Shown here: piece by piece, positions 1 to 8,135 of the stretch
How positions within the stretch are numbered: position 1 is the stretch's first letter
Layout: each line of letters opens with the position of its first letter
Assembly (NCBI RefSeq): GCF_024198215.1
Contig: NZ_JAKCFA010000037.1
Location: forward strand, 1-64,000
From: Myxococcus qinghaiensis
Lineage (GTDB): Bacteria > Myxococcota > Myxococcia > Myxococcales > Myxococcaceae
Direction: 5' to 3'
DNA length: 64,000 nucleotides
The notes under the pieces: model-generated
Database searches by the model: none
Told to the model about the DNA's origin: nothing
What the model saw: only the letters and a program-made list of their open reading frames with translations
Made by a program: the position numbers and the translations under genes

Positions 1-60
1 ACCTGGGACTGCTTCTACTCCCGGAACGAAGGAGCGAGAGGCGCTACCCACGAGTCGTAA
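1..60 (+). CDS. C-terminal tail of an unidentified plus-strand gene (partial)
   Basis: Reading from base 1, an open plus-strand frame encodes about 19 residues beginning TWDCFYSRNEG and stops at TAA 58-60. It could be the end of a gene starting to the left of the window. I do not recognise the family. It is followed by an AT-rich stretch and faces the truncated SbcC-like gene, so it may be what replaced the missing end of that gene. Very short; could be chance. Confidence 0.25.
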   Translation, partial: TWDCFYSRNEGARGATHES

Positions 61-108
61 AGATAAAAATGAGCAACTACGACAAGAAGTGGGTGAAACG
101 CCCCCGCC

Positions 109-2634
109 CTAACTGACCGGCATTGGCGCTAGCCGCAGGCAGAACAGGGTCTGCTCCTGCATCCCCCACGAGTAGCTCGCCAACGCCTTGTCCCCGTCGG
201 AAGTCCGCATCCCCGCATCGAGGGACTCGGGTGCCAGCGAGAGCTGCTCGTTCCGCCCACCGCCGCGGATGTGCTCCAGGCGCGAGTGAACCGCGTCCTG
301 GACCGGTGTCACGAACGTCCGATTCACGCGCTCCCGCCATTCACGCACCAGCTTCCGGAGAAGCTCGGCCGCGTCGGCCCGGGTCTTGATCTGCTGGTGC
401 TCCTCCGTCGCCAGCACGAGCCGCTCCTCCGCTTCCCCCAGTCGCGAGTACACCCCCACCTCCGCCGCCTGCCCCAGCAGCGTCTCCGCCCGGGTGATTC
501 GCTCCTGGGCCGTCTTCTCGTCCCCCATGACTCGCTCACGCGCCTCCTCGAGCTGCCGACGCTGCGTGGCCGCCCGCTCCTCCGGGCTCGGCAGCTTCGC
601 CCTCAACCCCTTCACCATGTTCTCCAGACGCACCAGCTCGCCCTGAGCTCGCTCGACCTCGGCCCCGAGCTGCTCCAGTGACATGCCCAGCGCCTGAAGC
701 TGGGCCTTCATCGTCAACTCCAGTTCTCGCGCCGTCTGCGTCGCGGAGTCTCGCGCCTGGGTGAGCGTCCGCACCTGCTTCTCCGCCTCGCGATACGCCG
801 CCTCCGCGTCGGCCTTCTTCTTCTCCCGCTCCTTCACCTCCTGCTTGCGGAGCTTCAGCTCCTCGGAGAGCACCGCGAGCTCCGGAAACGGGTGCGTGGC
901 CAGCTCTTGAACCGAGAGGTTGAGCTGTCCCGCCAGCGTCCCCACCTTCCCCGCCAGCTCACGCCGCCTGTCCCGGAGTTCCTCCATACTCTCGACGCCC
1001 GCGGTCTCCAGGAACGTTGTCCGGGCGCCTTCGTGCTTCTGTTGCTCCTGGAGCACCACCCGCTGCGACTCCCACTCGGCACGCAGCCCGTGTGGGCTCT
1101 CGACGCCATGCTCGTGGAGGCGGCGCGCCAGCTCCTTGCGGAACTTCTCCACGTCCGCCTGGAGACTCCCAATCTCCTCGGCCTGGGTGCGAACACTCAC
1201 CTCGCCCACACCCTGGATGCGCAGACTGCCCGCGCTCACGCCCGCGAACAGCTTCTCTTCGGCCTTCGCCAGCTTGAGGCGTTGGACGCGCCCCTCTGCT
1301 TCCCACTCGATGCTCCGGGCCCCCTCGGGCTTGAAGACGACCTCGATTCCCCGCACCTCCAGCTTGTCGTGCGCCTGTCGCAGCTTGCGCTCGACATCCT
1401 CCACGCGCTTGACGTCGGTCTCGGACAACGGCCTCAACGCCGCTGTCTTTCGCCGCAGCCCCTCCACGGCGACCTCCAGTCGCTCTCCCTGCTTGAGCTG
1501 TCCGTCCAGCCGCTGCTGCTCCACCAGCACCTGCCGAGCCTGGTCCAGCAGGCGTCCGCGTTCTTTTCGCTGCTCCGCCTGCTCCTGTTCGCCGAGCCGC
1601 GCCTGGTAAGAATCTCGGGCCTGCCGCTGCGACTCCTCCCGGCCACCCATGTCATCCTGGGCCTTCTTGAGGAGCGGCTCCGTCTTCGTCGCGAGAGTCT
1701 GGTGCAGCGTCACTTTCTGGCGGAGTGCGAGCAACTCCCGCTGCTTGCCGTCCAGATGCGCCCACTCCTGACGCTGGCGCTCCACATCCTTGTCCCGAAG
1801 CGCGATCTGCTGCTCCAGCTTCGCCTCCACCTCGACACGTGCTTGAAGCGCCGTGAGTCGCGTCTCGAAGTCCGCCCGCTCTCCCGCGAGGTCAGCCAGA
1901 GCGCTCCTCGCCTCCTCCATGTCCCGGGCATGCGCCGCACTCGCCTCCTGCTCTGCACGAAGTCTCTTCACCTCTTCCTCGATGGACGCCACGAGCGTCG
2001 CCCTCCCCACCAGCTCGCTGCCCGTCGCCGCCTTGCCCTTCTTCTCCGTGAAGAACTCGAGATAGGCGGCCTCCACCCGCTTCAGCACCTCCTGTTCCTG
2101 CTGACTCATCGCCGCGACACCCACGGCCGCCATGAGCCGCGCCTTCAGGGACATATCCATTTCCGGCAACACATGACGCTCGGGGGATTGATTCAGCCAG
2201 AGCAGTCGGGCCAGCCCCCAGTGCCCCATCTTCGTCGCACCGGACTGTGCTTCTCGGGAGAGCAGGAACCCTCGCGCCATTTCATCCGACCGCTGCGAGT
2301 CCGCGAGCCGCTCGAACCGGGTCCCCGTCCACTCGTCCAGCAGGCTCGTGGCATCGTCCAGGAACGCCTTCTCCAGGCGATAGCGCTTCCCTCCTGACTC
2401 CAGCTCGACCGTCACGCGAGGCGACAACGTCGTCCCCCACGGACGCAGGTTCTGTATCTCCTTGTCCTTGGTCGAGTTCCGGTCGAACAGCGCCCGCGCG
2501 AGGGCCAGGACGAGGCTCGACTTCCCCGCCTCGTTCGGCGCATGGACGACATGGATGCCCACTCCCAATCCCTTCAACTCCACGGGATTTCGGAAGCAAC
2601 GGAAGTGCTGAACGCGAAGTCCGCGCAGAATCAT
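109..2634 (-). CDS. SbcC/YhaN-like coiled-coil ATPase, C-terminally truncated
   Basis: A 841-residue AAA ATPase of the SbcC/Rad50/YhaN type, expected to work with the SbcD-like nuclease encoded just upstream in double-strand-break processing. The N-terminus (MILRGLRVQHFRCF) leads into a Walker A motif, HAPNEAGKSS, near residues 31-40. About residues 190-760 are charged, heptad-rich coiled coil. Near the end a signature-like SWGMQEQTLFCLRLA is followed within eight residues by a stop, so the Walker B and D-loop segment expected next is missing. The start at 2634 was chosen because ATG overlaps the SbcD-like stop (ATGA) and MILRGL is the family N-terminus; the frame stays open further upstream but opposite real SbcD coding sequence. 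Probably a broken gene or deletion end product. Confidence 0.8.
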   Translation of the reverse strand: MILRGLRVQHFRCFRNPVELKGLGVGIHVVHAPNEAGKSSLVLALARALFDRNSTKDKEIQNLRPWGTTLSPRVTVELESGGKRYRLEKAFLDDATSLLDEWTGTRFERLADSQRSDEMARGFLLSREAQSGATKMGHWGLARLLWLNQSPERHVLPEMDMSLKARLMAAVGVAAMSQQEQEVLKRVEAAYLEFFTEKKGKAATGSELVGRATLVASIEEEVKRLRAEQEASAAHARDMEEARSALADLAGERADFETRLTALQARVEVEAKLEQQIALRDKDVERQRQEWAHLDGKQRELLALRQKVTLHQTLATKTEPLLKKAQDDMGGREESQRQARDSYQARLGEQEQAEQRKERGRLLDQARQVLVEQQRLDGQLKQGERLEVAVEGLRRKTAALRPLSETDVKRVEDVERKLRQAHDKLEVRGIEVVFKPEGARSIEWEAEGRVQRLKLAKAEEKLFAGVSAGSLRIQGVGEVSVRTQAEEIGSLQADVEKFRKELARRLHEHGVESPHGLRAEWESQRVVLQEQQKHEGARTTFLETAGVESMEELRDRRRELAGKVGTLAGQLNLSVQELATHPFPELAVLSEELKLRKQEVKEREKKKADAEAAYREAEKQVRTLTQARDSATQTARELELTMKAQLQALGMSLEQLGAEVERAQGELVRLENMVKGLRAKLPSPEERAATQRRQLEEARERVMGDEKTAQERITRAETLLGQAAEVGVYSRLGEAEERLVLATEEHQQIKTRADAAELLRKLVREWRERVNRTFVTPVQDAVHSRLEHIRGGGRNEQLSLAPESLDAGMRTSDGDKALASYSWGMQEQTLFCLRLAPMPVS

Positions 2635-3758
2635 CGCCACGCCTCCATCACCAGCTCCGACAAGAGACTGCGGGCAGCGAGCCGGCCAGCCTCCGACACA
2701 TCCGCCAGTCCAGGAGACGAGGGCCGGGACAACTCCTCCAGGAGTGAAGCGACCAGGGGGCTGGAAGCAGCCGCCTTGGCCAGCAGCCCCTCCACTTCGG
2801 CTTTCTGAATGTCGCATCGATCGACAACGACATGCAGGAACGCCCTGCCCAGAAGCCCCTCCTTGAGCCGCGCCAGCACCGGCGTCGCGGCTTCCGAGGA
2901 CACCCCCATGGTGCGAAGCCGCAGCAGCGTCCTGGCCGGCTGCGCCGTATCCCTCACGAGCCCCAGGACGCGCTCGGCCTCCCGCTCCGCATCCTTGCCC
3001 AGGTCCAGCTCCACCGTGCGCCACTGCAACACGCCGGTGGAGACCGGGGTCAGTCGGGGCGGCGCGCCTCGCGACGCGAGCTCCACGAGCAAGGCCTGTC
3101 CCGAGCCGTCCTCGCCGAACTTCGTCGCCTCATGCGCCCCCGCATAGGCGGTGCGCCCCTCGTGGACGTACTGCCCATGCCAGTGCCCCAAAGCGAGGTA
3201 GTCGAGCCCGACCCGGCTCACGGCATCCAGGCCAATGGGAAAGTCGTCTGCGGCATGCTTCCCCTCGATGCGAAGTGAGCCGTGCGCCACGCCTACACGG
3301 ATGGCATCCACGTTCGCACGAGCTCGCCACGAGGCTGTCGGGTCCTTCATTCCTTTCTTCTGTCGAAGCGGGGCGGCCAGCAACACCGCCGACGTCCCTG
3401 GAATGGGAACGGGCGCATCACCATCCAACATGTAGACCCGAGCGGGCCGCTGCTTCCAGGAGGCCCGGTGGTAGACGGCGTCAGGCGTCAGCGCGTCATG
3501 GTTGCCCGGAAGGACGAACACCGGCGCCCGCGAGCCCTCCAACACCGACACCACCTGATGAACGAGCCGGTCCTCGACCAGATTGTCCTCGAAGATGTCG
3601 CCCGCGAGCACGACGGCATCCACCTGATGGCGGTTCGCCGCCTCAATGACATTGCGAGCCGCCTCCAACCGCGCATCACGCACCGAGGACGCCACCTGGG
3701 CCACGTGTCTTGCCCGAAGCCCCATCTGCCAATCCGCGGAATGAAGAATCCTGACCAT
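2631..3758 (-). CDS. SbcD/YhaO-like metallophosphoesterase (DNA exonuclease)
   Basis: A 375-residue calcineurin-like phosphoesterase. Metal-site motifs are visible in order: HSADWQ near residue 6 (Gln in place of the usual His of DxH), GDIFED near 53, GNHD near 86 and GHWH near 195. This is the layout of SbcD/Mre11 and YhaO nucleases, which pair with SbcC-like ATPases. The stop overlaps the ATPase start by four bases, so the two are translationally coupled. A TACC...GGTA-type palindrome lies about 95 bases upstream of the start. Function is inferred from family and pairing; the ATPase partner here looks truncated. Confidence 0.85.
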   Translation of the reverse strand: MVRILHSADWQMGLRARHVAQVASSVRDARLEAARNVIEAANRHQVDAVVLAGDIFEDNLVEDRLVHQVVSVLEGSRAPVFVLPGNHDALTPDAVYHRASWKQRPARVYMLDGDAPVPIPGTSAVLLAAPLRQKKGMKDPTASWRARANVDAIRVGVAHGSLRIEGKHAADDFPIGLDAVSRVGLDYLALGHWHGQYVHEGRTAYAGAHEATKFGEDGSGQALLVELASRGAPPRLTPVSTGVLQWRTVELDLGKDAEREAERVLGLVRDTAQPARTLLRLRTMGVSSEAATPVLARLKEGLLGRAFLHVVVDRCDIQKAEVEGLLAKAAASSPLVASLLEELSRPSSPGLADVSEAGRLAARSLLSELVMEAWR

Positions 3759-3851
3759 GCCTCACCGAGCTGCCGCGAAGTCCAGACGCGGCGGGAAGGA
3801 GTGTCGACCCGAACTCGATACACGGTACCGACACACGGGAAGGTCAGGACA

Positions 3852-3867
3852 TACCTCCCGAGGAGTA
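3852..3867. promoter_or_regulatory. Degenerate TACC...GTA palindrome upstream of sbcD-like gene
   Basis: TACCTCCCGAGGAGTA, with a perfect CCTC-CC-GAGG core, about 95 bases upstream of the SbcD-like start. It resembles the better palindromes at 4099, 4583 and 6291 but is the weakest match. Confidence 0.3.
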
Positions 3868-4098
3868 GCCTCTCCCCCCGCAGGCCCTACCCGATGAGTG
3901 AGGACGCACCCACCCGGGTAACAAATATCAAACGCATCAATCCATCCGAGGGGCGTGTCTTTGTCCCAGAGGCTCCGCTAGGATCGATGCATGCACCCGC
4001 TCACCGCCAGCGTGGCTCGACTCCAGCCAGACAGGCGGAGTCCGGCCCTCTCGGGTGTTCCATGCCTGGGAGGTAGGGCGACGGGCCGGAAGGGCATC

Positions 4099-4114
4099 TA
4101 CCACTGGGGTGGTA
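4099..4114. promoter_or_regulatory. 16-bp palindrome TACCAC-N4-GTGGTA
   Basis: Perfect inverted repeat TACCACTGGGGTGGTA in the gap between the DUF3892 and SbcD-like genes. It shares its form (TACCNC-N4-GNGGTA) with the copies at 4583 and 6291. Probably an operator for a dimeric regulator; the regulator is not identified. Confidence 0.5.
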
Positions 4115-4201
4115 GGGACAGCTTTCCCCTCTCCCGTCTATGGAGAGGAAAAAGGGGATGAACATGGCAACCCATCGGAAACCTGGCTGAGCCACCACGG
4201 A

Positions 4202-4227
4202 CGGGGCCGGCCCTTCCTCCGGCCCCG
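4202..4227 (-). terminator. GC hairpin downstream of DUF3892 gene
   Basis: CGGGGCCGG (4202-4210) pairs perfectly with CCGGCCCCG (4219-4227) around an 8-base loop, about 28 bases past the DUF3892 stop. No T-run follows, as is common in high-GC genomes. Confidence 0.5.
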
Positions 4228-4254
4228 CCCGTGGCACCCAGTCACCCGGCCGGC

Positions 4255-4515
4255 TCAGAACTCCGGCAGGGACAACAGATTGTCGACAACACTGATGTTC
4301 GGCACCGACCGCAGGTAGGCCGGTCGCGCATTGACGACCTCCACCCGAGCATCCACGGGCAGGGCCTGGACCCTCGCATCGCCACCGTCTTCAATCCATT
4401 CCACCATCTGCTGCCGCGTACTCGTCCCCGTCATGAGTCCATCACGCCAGCGAACCCGTGAGATGTGCTCAAGCCTCCGCCCGCCCTCGAGGTGGATGTG
4501 AGTGATGTAACGCAT
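4255..4515 (-). CDS. DUF3892 domain protein
   Basis: An 86-residue protein opening MRYITHIHLEGG and ending VVDNLLSLPEF. The order 'ITHIHLE-GG ... HIS-RVRW ... MVEWIEDG ... YLRSVPN' is that of the small DUF3892 family, whose function is unknown. It stands alone, with a perfect 16-bp palindrome 68-83 bases upstream of its start and a GC hairpin downstream. The palindrome is shared with the GNAT gene region, suggesting co-regulation. Confidence 0.75.
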   Translation of the reverse strand: MRYITHIHLEGGRRLEHISRVRWRDGLMTGTSTRQQMVEWIEDGGDARVQALPVDARVEVVNARPAYLRSVPNISVVDNLLSLPEF

Positions 4516-4582
4516 GGCGCCCCCGCTCGCGTGGATGTCCTGCTTCGAGCGGGAGAATGGCGGGGGCCGGGTGGGTTGTCTC

Positions 4583-4598
4583 TACCTCGGGAGAGGTA
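4583..4598. promoter_or_regulatory. 16-bp palindrome TACCTC-N4-GAGGTA upstream of DUF3892 gene
   Basis: Perfect inverted repeat TACCTCGGGAGAGGTA, 68-83 bases upstream of the DUF3892 start and just after the stop of the diiron gene. Same architecture as the palindromes at 4099 and 6291; likely an operator. Confidence 0.55.
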
Positions 4599-4605
4599 TG
4601 GAAGC

Positions 4606-5313
4606 TCACAGCTCACGGAAGATGGCCGGATATACGACGCGCGTCGTGCGAGCCGACAGCAGCACGGCGGACTGCTCCTCCACGTCCGTCAGCGTCCGGA
4701 GCACCGTCGCCAGCTCCTCCACGTGGTCTCCATCCAGTCCACCGTGGGCCCGCAGGAACGTCACCGACTTGCCGATGTTGGGAATGGCCGCGACCTGGAC
4801 CAGCCGCTCGGACGCCTCCGTCGCTCGCGCCAGGGAGAGGTACTCCAACACATAGGACGTCCCCAGGACCGCGGTGGGGATGCCCGCCCGGGAGGTGAAG
4901 AAGTTCCAGCCGGTGTAGGCCTCCACGCCAGGGCACGGCTCCATCGCGTGGACCTGCTCCTGCGAGCAGCCCAGGTTGTACAGGTCGGCGAGCAGCCAGC
5001 GCTCGTGCCCGCGCTCCTCCGCGGCCTTCTGGAGCAGCAGCTCCGCCAATCGCGGGTGCCGGCCCAACCGATTGAGCCGCTCCCCCGCGCTCTTCAGCAG
5101 CGGAGTGCTCCAGCGCGCGTAGTGATACGTCTGCACCAGGTAGTGGATGTAGCCCTCACGGTCCAAAGTGCCCGCGAACAGGCGGCTCGCGTCGGGATGC
5201 GCATCCAACGTCGCCACCAGGGCGCGCGCCTCCTGCTCCAGCAGGCCCACCCAATCCATCGGCTTCGAGCACTCCAGCGTCATCTGCACGGACGTCTCCT
5301 GTCCGGGGCTCAC
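4606..5313 (-). CDS. Haem-oxygenase-fold diiron redox protein (TenA/UndA/CADD-like)
   Basis: A 235-residue all-helical protein of the iron-containing redox (HDO) superfamily. Putative metal ligands include the helix EERGHERW near residues 98-105 and the late motif HGGLDGDHVEEL near 192-203, with another Glu in the EYLSLARATE helix. Relatives oxidise fatty acids, amino acids or nucleobases with O2; the substrate here is unknown. It sits 54 bases downstream of the GNAT N-acyltransferase-like gene on the same strand, so it may modify that enzyme's product. An internal ATG (MTLECSKPMDW) ten codons in is an alternative start. Confidence 0.7.
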   Translation of the reverse strand: MSPGQETSVQMTLECSKPMDWVGLLEQEARALVATLDAHPDASRLFAGTLDREGYIHYLVQTYHYARWSTPLLKSAGERLNRLGRHPRLAELLLQKAAEERGHERWLLADLYNLGCSQEQVHAMEPCPGVEAYTGWNFFTSRAGIPTAVLGTSYVLEYLSLARATEASERLVQVAAIPNIGKSVTFLRAHGGLDGDHVEELATVLRTLTDVEEQSAVLLSARTTRVVYPAIFREL

Positions 5314-5367
5314 GCTCCCGGCTGTTACGGGTTGAAGGTGAAGGAAGAAATGCGGCGGGGCTGGGGG

Positions 5368-6174
5368 TCAGCCGGCGCGACGCAGGAGGCCGTCGAGCGC
5401 GCGGAACCGCTCCAAGGTGCTGCCGGGGACGTCGTCGAGCGCGGCGATGAGCGGCAGGATGAAGCGGCCGAAGCTCGCGTCGTAGAGCGGCCCGGAGATG
5501 AACCGCGCGCCCATCTTCCGGGCGAAGAGACAGGGCGCCCTCGGCATCCGCAGCCCGTCCAGGCGGCCCCACCGCGCGCGCTCACGCTCCGCGGGCGTAT
5601 AGAAGGGACTGCTGGGGAACACCGGCGCCTCGCTCGGCTCCGAGTCGCGCACCCGCCAGCGGGGGCTCGTCCATCCCCGGTACGCCGCGACCTGGGCACT
5701 GAGACGGGCGTCCTCCCACGAGTCCGTCTCCAGGTTCGCCGCTGCAATCCAGTGCGTCACGCCGCGCCGCCGGCTCTCCGCGTAGATACCCGCCTGCAGA
5801 TGCGCCACCGCCTCGGAGTGCCGCCAGCGCTCGAGTACGCAGAAGCGCGCGGTCTCCGCGAACACCATGCCCGGCCCGCCCACGCCCGACAGGTCCAGCC
5901 GCTGCTCCAGCTCGATGCCCAGCCGCCCACCCGTGGCGAGCGCCACCTCGGGGTTCGTCATCAACATCCGCAGCGTCGCCACCGGCTCGCGGTCCGCGTA
6001 GACGACCAGATGCACCGTGGTCTCCAGCGTGTCGAAGCAACTCACCTCCCGCCTCGACGGAGAGGACTTCGCGGTCATCAGCTTCAGCTCTCCCCCAAAC
6101 ACAGCCCAACGGACGCGAAGCGCGTCATCGAGCTCTCGCTGGGTGGTGGCAACTCGGCAGTGCATGGACGTCAT
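5368..6174 (-). CDS. GNAT-fold N-acyl amino acid synthase / autoinducer-synthase-like acyltransferase
   Basis: A 268-residue protein resembling FeeM-type N-acyl amino acid synthases and, more distantly, LuxI-type acyl-homoserine-lactone synthases. It shows an early R-W-A-V-F segment (VRWAVFGGEL), a central ETARFCVLERWRHS stretch and an YAESRRRGVTHWIAA strand-helix unit. Such enzymes transfer long acyl chains from acyl-carrier protein to an amino acid; the substrate here is unknown. The start at 6174 is preferred because GAGGGA lies just upstream; the frame is open further upstream. It leads a probable two-gene unit with the diiron protein. A palindrome lies about 117 bases upstream, in the gap shared with the divergent sigma-like gene. 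Confidence 0.65.
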   Translation of the reverse strand: MTSMHCRVATTQRELDDALRVRWAVFGGELKLMTAKSSPSRREVSCFDTLETTVHLVVYADREPVATLRMLMTNPEVALATGGRLGIELEQRLDLSGVGGPGMVFAETARFCVLERWRHSEAVAHLQAGIYAESRRRGVTHWIAAANLETDSWEDARLSAQVAAYRGWTSPRWRVRDSEPSEAPVFPSSPFYTPAERERARWGRLDGLRMPRAPCLFARKMGARFISGPLYDASFGRFILPLIAALDDVPGSTLERFRALDGLLRRAG

Positions 6175-6290
6175 GGGTTCCCTCACGAACTCAGGTCGGT
6201 CGCGGCGGCTCGCCGTCTCCTGTCCCTTCATTCGTTGCCGGGATCCAAAGTGCGCACGGCGCTGATTTCTCCGGCGCAAGCCCGGCGGCA

Positions 6291-6306
6291 TACCACCTGG
6301 GAGGTA
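6291..6306. promoter_or_regulatory. 16-bp palindrome TACCAC-N4-GAGGTA between GNAT and sigma-like genes
   Basis: TACCACCTGGGAGGTA, an almost perfect inverted repeat in the 270-base divergent gap (6175-6444). Same form as those at 4099 and 4583. It could control the GNAT gene, the sigma-like operon or both. Confidence 0.5.
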
Positions 6307-6444
6307 CAGACAGAGGGACTGGCCTCCAGCAACCTTTCATGGAGATGCACAAACCCACCTCCGTCGAACTCGCCAGGGTGGGAACGAACATACATGTCGC
6401 AGTCAACCCGAGAGCGGGCAGGAGTTTCCCGGCGAGGAGTGGGG

Positions 6445-7032
6445 ATGAGGTTTCCATCACAAGCGGAGGAACAGGCACTTCATGAGCGCGTCCTTAAAAA
6501 GAACGAGGCACTGGCCTCCCAGGATGTCTTCAGGGTCTTCATGGACCCCATCACCCGAGTGCTTTGCCGCAGCCGGAGAAGACCCGAAGACGACGAGGCG
6601 TACGACGCGGTCTGCGACGTCCTCATGGAGTATCTGGAGAATCCCGAACGGTACCAGGCCCACAGGAGCCGTCTGTCCTCGTATCTGACACGGAACGCCG
6701 AAATGCAGGCCCGGGATACGCACCGCGCCCGGGAGGCCCGCCAGCGCCGAGAAAGGGAATTCGGGGAGGTAATCGAACTTCGCGCGACGGCTCCGAATAG
6801 AAGCCTGGAGATCAACGTGGAGGTGGGGCACCTCATGGGACGACTCGAACAGGCCATTCAGGAGCGGGACCGGGCCGCCTTCGGGCTCATCCTCCAAGGT
6901 GAGCGCTCCACCGACGCCCTGGCCAAGGCCATGAACCTGCCGACGCTGCCGGAGAAAGAGCTCCGCCGCGAGGTGAAACGGAACCGGGACCGCCTCATGA
7001 AGACCCTGGGACGGATCGGGAAGGAGGAGTGA
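6445..7032 (+). CDS. ECF-like sigma factor-related protein
   Basis: A 195-residue protein with a sigma-region-2-like first half (DDEAYDAVCDVLMEYLENPERY, then SYLTRNAEMQARDTHRAREA) and a region-4-like end (RAAFGLILQGERSTDALAKAMN followed by basic helices). This is the layout of non-canonical ECF-type factors, so it probably controls transcription of its own operon. The start at 6445 follows GGAGTGGGG at good spacing; an in-frame ATG at 6394 lacks a good ribosome site. It is the first gene of a five-gene operon, its stop one base before the next start. The assignment rests on pattern and is not certain. Confidence 0.6.
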   Translation: MRFPSQAEEQALHERVLKKNEALASQDVFRVFMDPITRVLCRSRRRPEDDEAYDAVCDVLMEYLENPERYQAHRSRLSSYLTRNAEMQARDTHRAREARQRREREFGEVIELRATAPNRSLEINVEVGHLMGRLEQAIQERDRAAFGLILQGERSTDALAKAMNLPTLPEKELRREVKRNRDRLMKTLGRIGKEE

Positions 7033-7033
7033 G

Positions 7034-7408
7034 ATGTCGAACCCTGATTGGCTCGAACGGGCCGCCCTGCGTGCCCAGCGCGCGTCCTGGACGCTTGCCT
7101 ATACATTCGAGAGGTATCGCCAACTGGAGGAGCGGACCGAGGCCGAACTCGCGCGGGACCTGTGCTGCACGCGGGAAGTCCTCTACTGGCTGTGTCTGTG
7201 CCGCAAACCCGAGGGCCCGGACTTCGACACCCAGGTCACCGCCATCACCGAACGTCATGAAGTGAATCGCAAGGCGCTGGTCGACGTGATTCGACACGTC
7301 GAAATCGTGGAGGCCCTGTCCAAGCAGGTCACGGCCGCCAACGGAGAGGAACCTCCCCTCCAGATGGCCGCGAGAGACCGCGTCCCGGGCGAGAAGACGA
7401 GTCCATGA
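7034..7408 (+). CDS. Small hypothetical protein, second gene of HerA/NurA operon
   Basis: A 124-residue helical, soluble protein beginning MSNPDWLERAALRAQRASW, with a central CCTREVLYWLCLCRKP segment that might be a helix-turn-helix. No family recognised. Its ribosome site (AAGGAGG) lies inside the end of the sigma-like gene and its stop overlaps the ImmA/IrrE start (ATGA), so it is tightly co-translated. A regulator or adaptor for the sigma-like factor is a possible role, inferred only from position. Confidence 0.7.
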   Translation: MSNPDWLERAALRAQRASWTLAYTFERYRQLEERTEAELARDLCCTREVLYWLCLCRKPEGPDFDTQVTAITERHEVNRKALVDVIRHVEIVEALSKQVTAANGEEPPLQMAARDRVPGEKTSP

Positions 7409-8133
7409 CGCCGCTCTGGCTCGAGGAGGCCGTGGAGGAGTGTGGCTTCACGGCCCCCTCGCGCTTCCCACGAAACCTGTCGACGGAGATTCCCTCGCGG
7501 CTCTCCGTCAAGGTGGTGGCCCTGCCCCACCTGACGCAACAGGCCGTGAGGGACTGGCTCTTGCGCCGGGGCATCCGTCAGCCCGTCGAGGGTGATGCGA
7601 ATGACTTCCATGGCTGCATGGTGGCGAAAGCCGGACACGGCTTCCTGTTCGTGGACAGGTCCGAGGAAAACGCCGAGCAGCGCTTCACCGTCGCGCACGA
7701 ACTGTCGCACTTCATCCTGGACCAATGGCTTCCACGCCAGCGGGCCTTGCGGGTGTTTGGCGAGCAGATACTGCCGGTGCTCGACGGCCTGCGTGAGCCC
7801 ACGCCAGAAGAGTCCATGACGGCCCTCTTCGAGAAGCTCTCGCTGGGGCCTCCGGTCGACCTCATGGCCCGCGATGCCTCCGGGCACTACGCCCGTCGCG
7901 CGGTGATGGACTCCGAGTGGCGCGCGGACCTGCTGGCCCTGGAACTGCTGGCTCCGGCGAGGCTCGTGGCGCCCCTGGTGATGGACATTCCCGCCGAGGA
8001 GGCCACGGGCCTGCTGTTCTTCCGGTACGGACTTCCCCGGCAGAAGGCCGACACCTACGTCCAGGAGTTGCGCCGCCGCCTGCGCACTCCGCGATTTTCC
8101 ATCGAGAAGTTCCTGGGAGTGGAGGGAGGGTAG
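7405..8133 (+). CDS. ImmA/IrrE family zinc metallo-endopeptidase
   Basis: A 242-residue protein with the HExxH zinc motif as HELSH near residues 98-102, preceded by QRFTVAHE, the classic ImmA/IrrE (COG2856) context. A later conserved E (DSEWRADLLALELLAP) fits the third ligand. Relatives cleave repressors to switch on mobile-element or damage responses. Overlap ATGA with the upstream gene and a 2-base gap to the downstream one make it an integral operon member. It could release control of the operon by cleaving a repressor or the sigma-like/small-protein pair (inference). Confidence 0.85.
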   Translation: MTPLWLEEAVEECGFTAPSRFPRNLSTEIPSRLSVKVVALPHLTQQAVRDWLLRRGIRQPVEGDANDFHGCMVAKAGHGFLFVDRSEENAEQRFTVAHELSHFILDQWLPRQRALRVFGEQILPVLDGLREPTPEESMTALFEKLSLGPPVDLMARDASGHYARRAVMDSEWRADLLALELLAPARLVAPLVMDIPAEEATGLLFFRYGLPRQKADTYVQELRRRLRTPRFSIEKFLGVEGG

Positions 8134-8135
8134 AC

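Larger units (their letters stand above)
3759..4254. other. 496-base intergenic region without a convincing gene
   Basis: No coding sequence supported. It holds the upstream region of the SbcD-like gene, a degenerate palindrome at 3852-3867, a perfect one at 4099-4114, a half-site around 4066-4075 (CCTGGGAGGTA, also present at 6296-6306), a CCTCTCC/GGAGAGG hairpin (4128-4148) and a strong terminator-like hairpin at 4202-4227 serving the DUF3892 gene. Confidence 0.6.

Noticed and set aside
892-2397. A 501-codon plus-strand open frame
   Set aside because: Opposite the coiled-coil part of the SbcC-like ATPase; repetitive Leu/Arg translation with no domain.
4001-4237. A 78-codon minus-strand frame between the DUF3892 and SbcD-like genes
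   Set aside because: Runs through a terminator-like hairpin and two palindromes and shows no family features.
4465-6444. Extension of the sigma-like gene upstream by about 660 codons
   Set aside because: Overlaps two recognisable minus-strand genes and the intergenic palindromes; the good ribosome site is at 6445.
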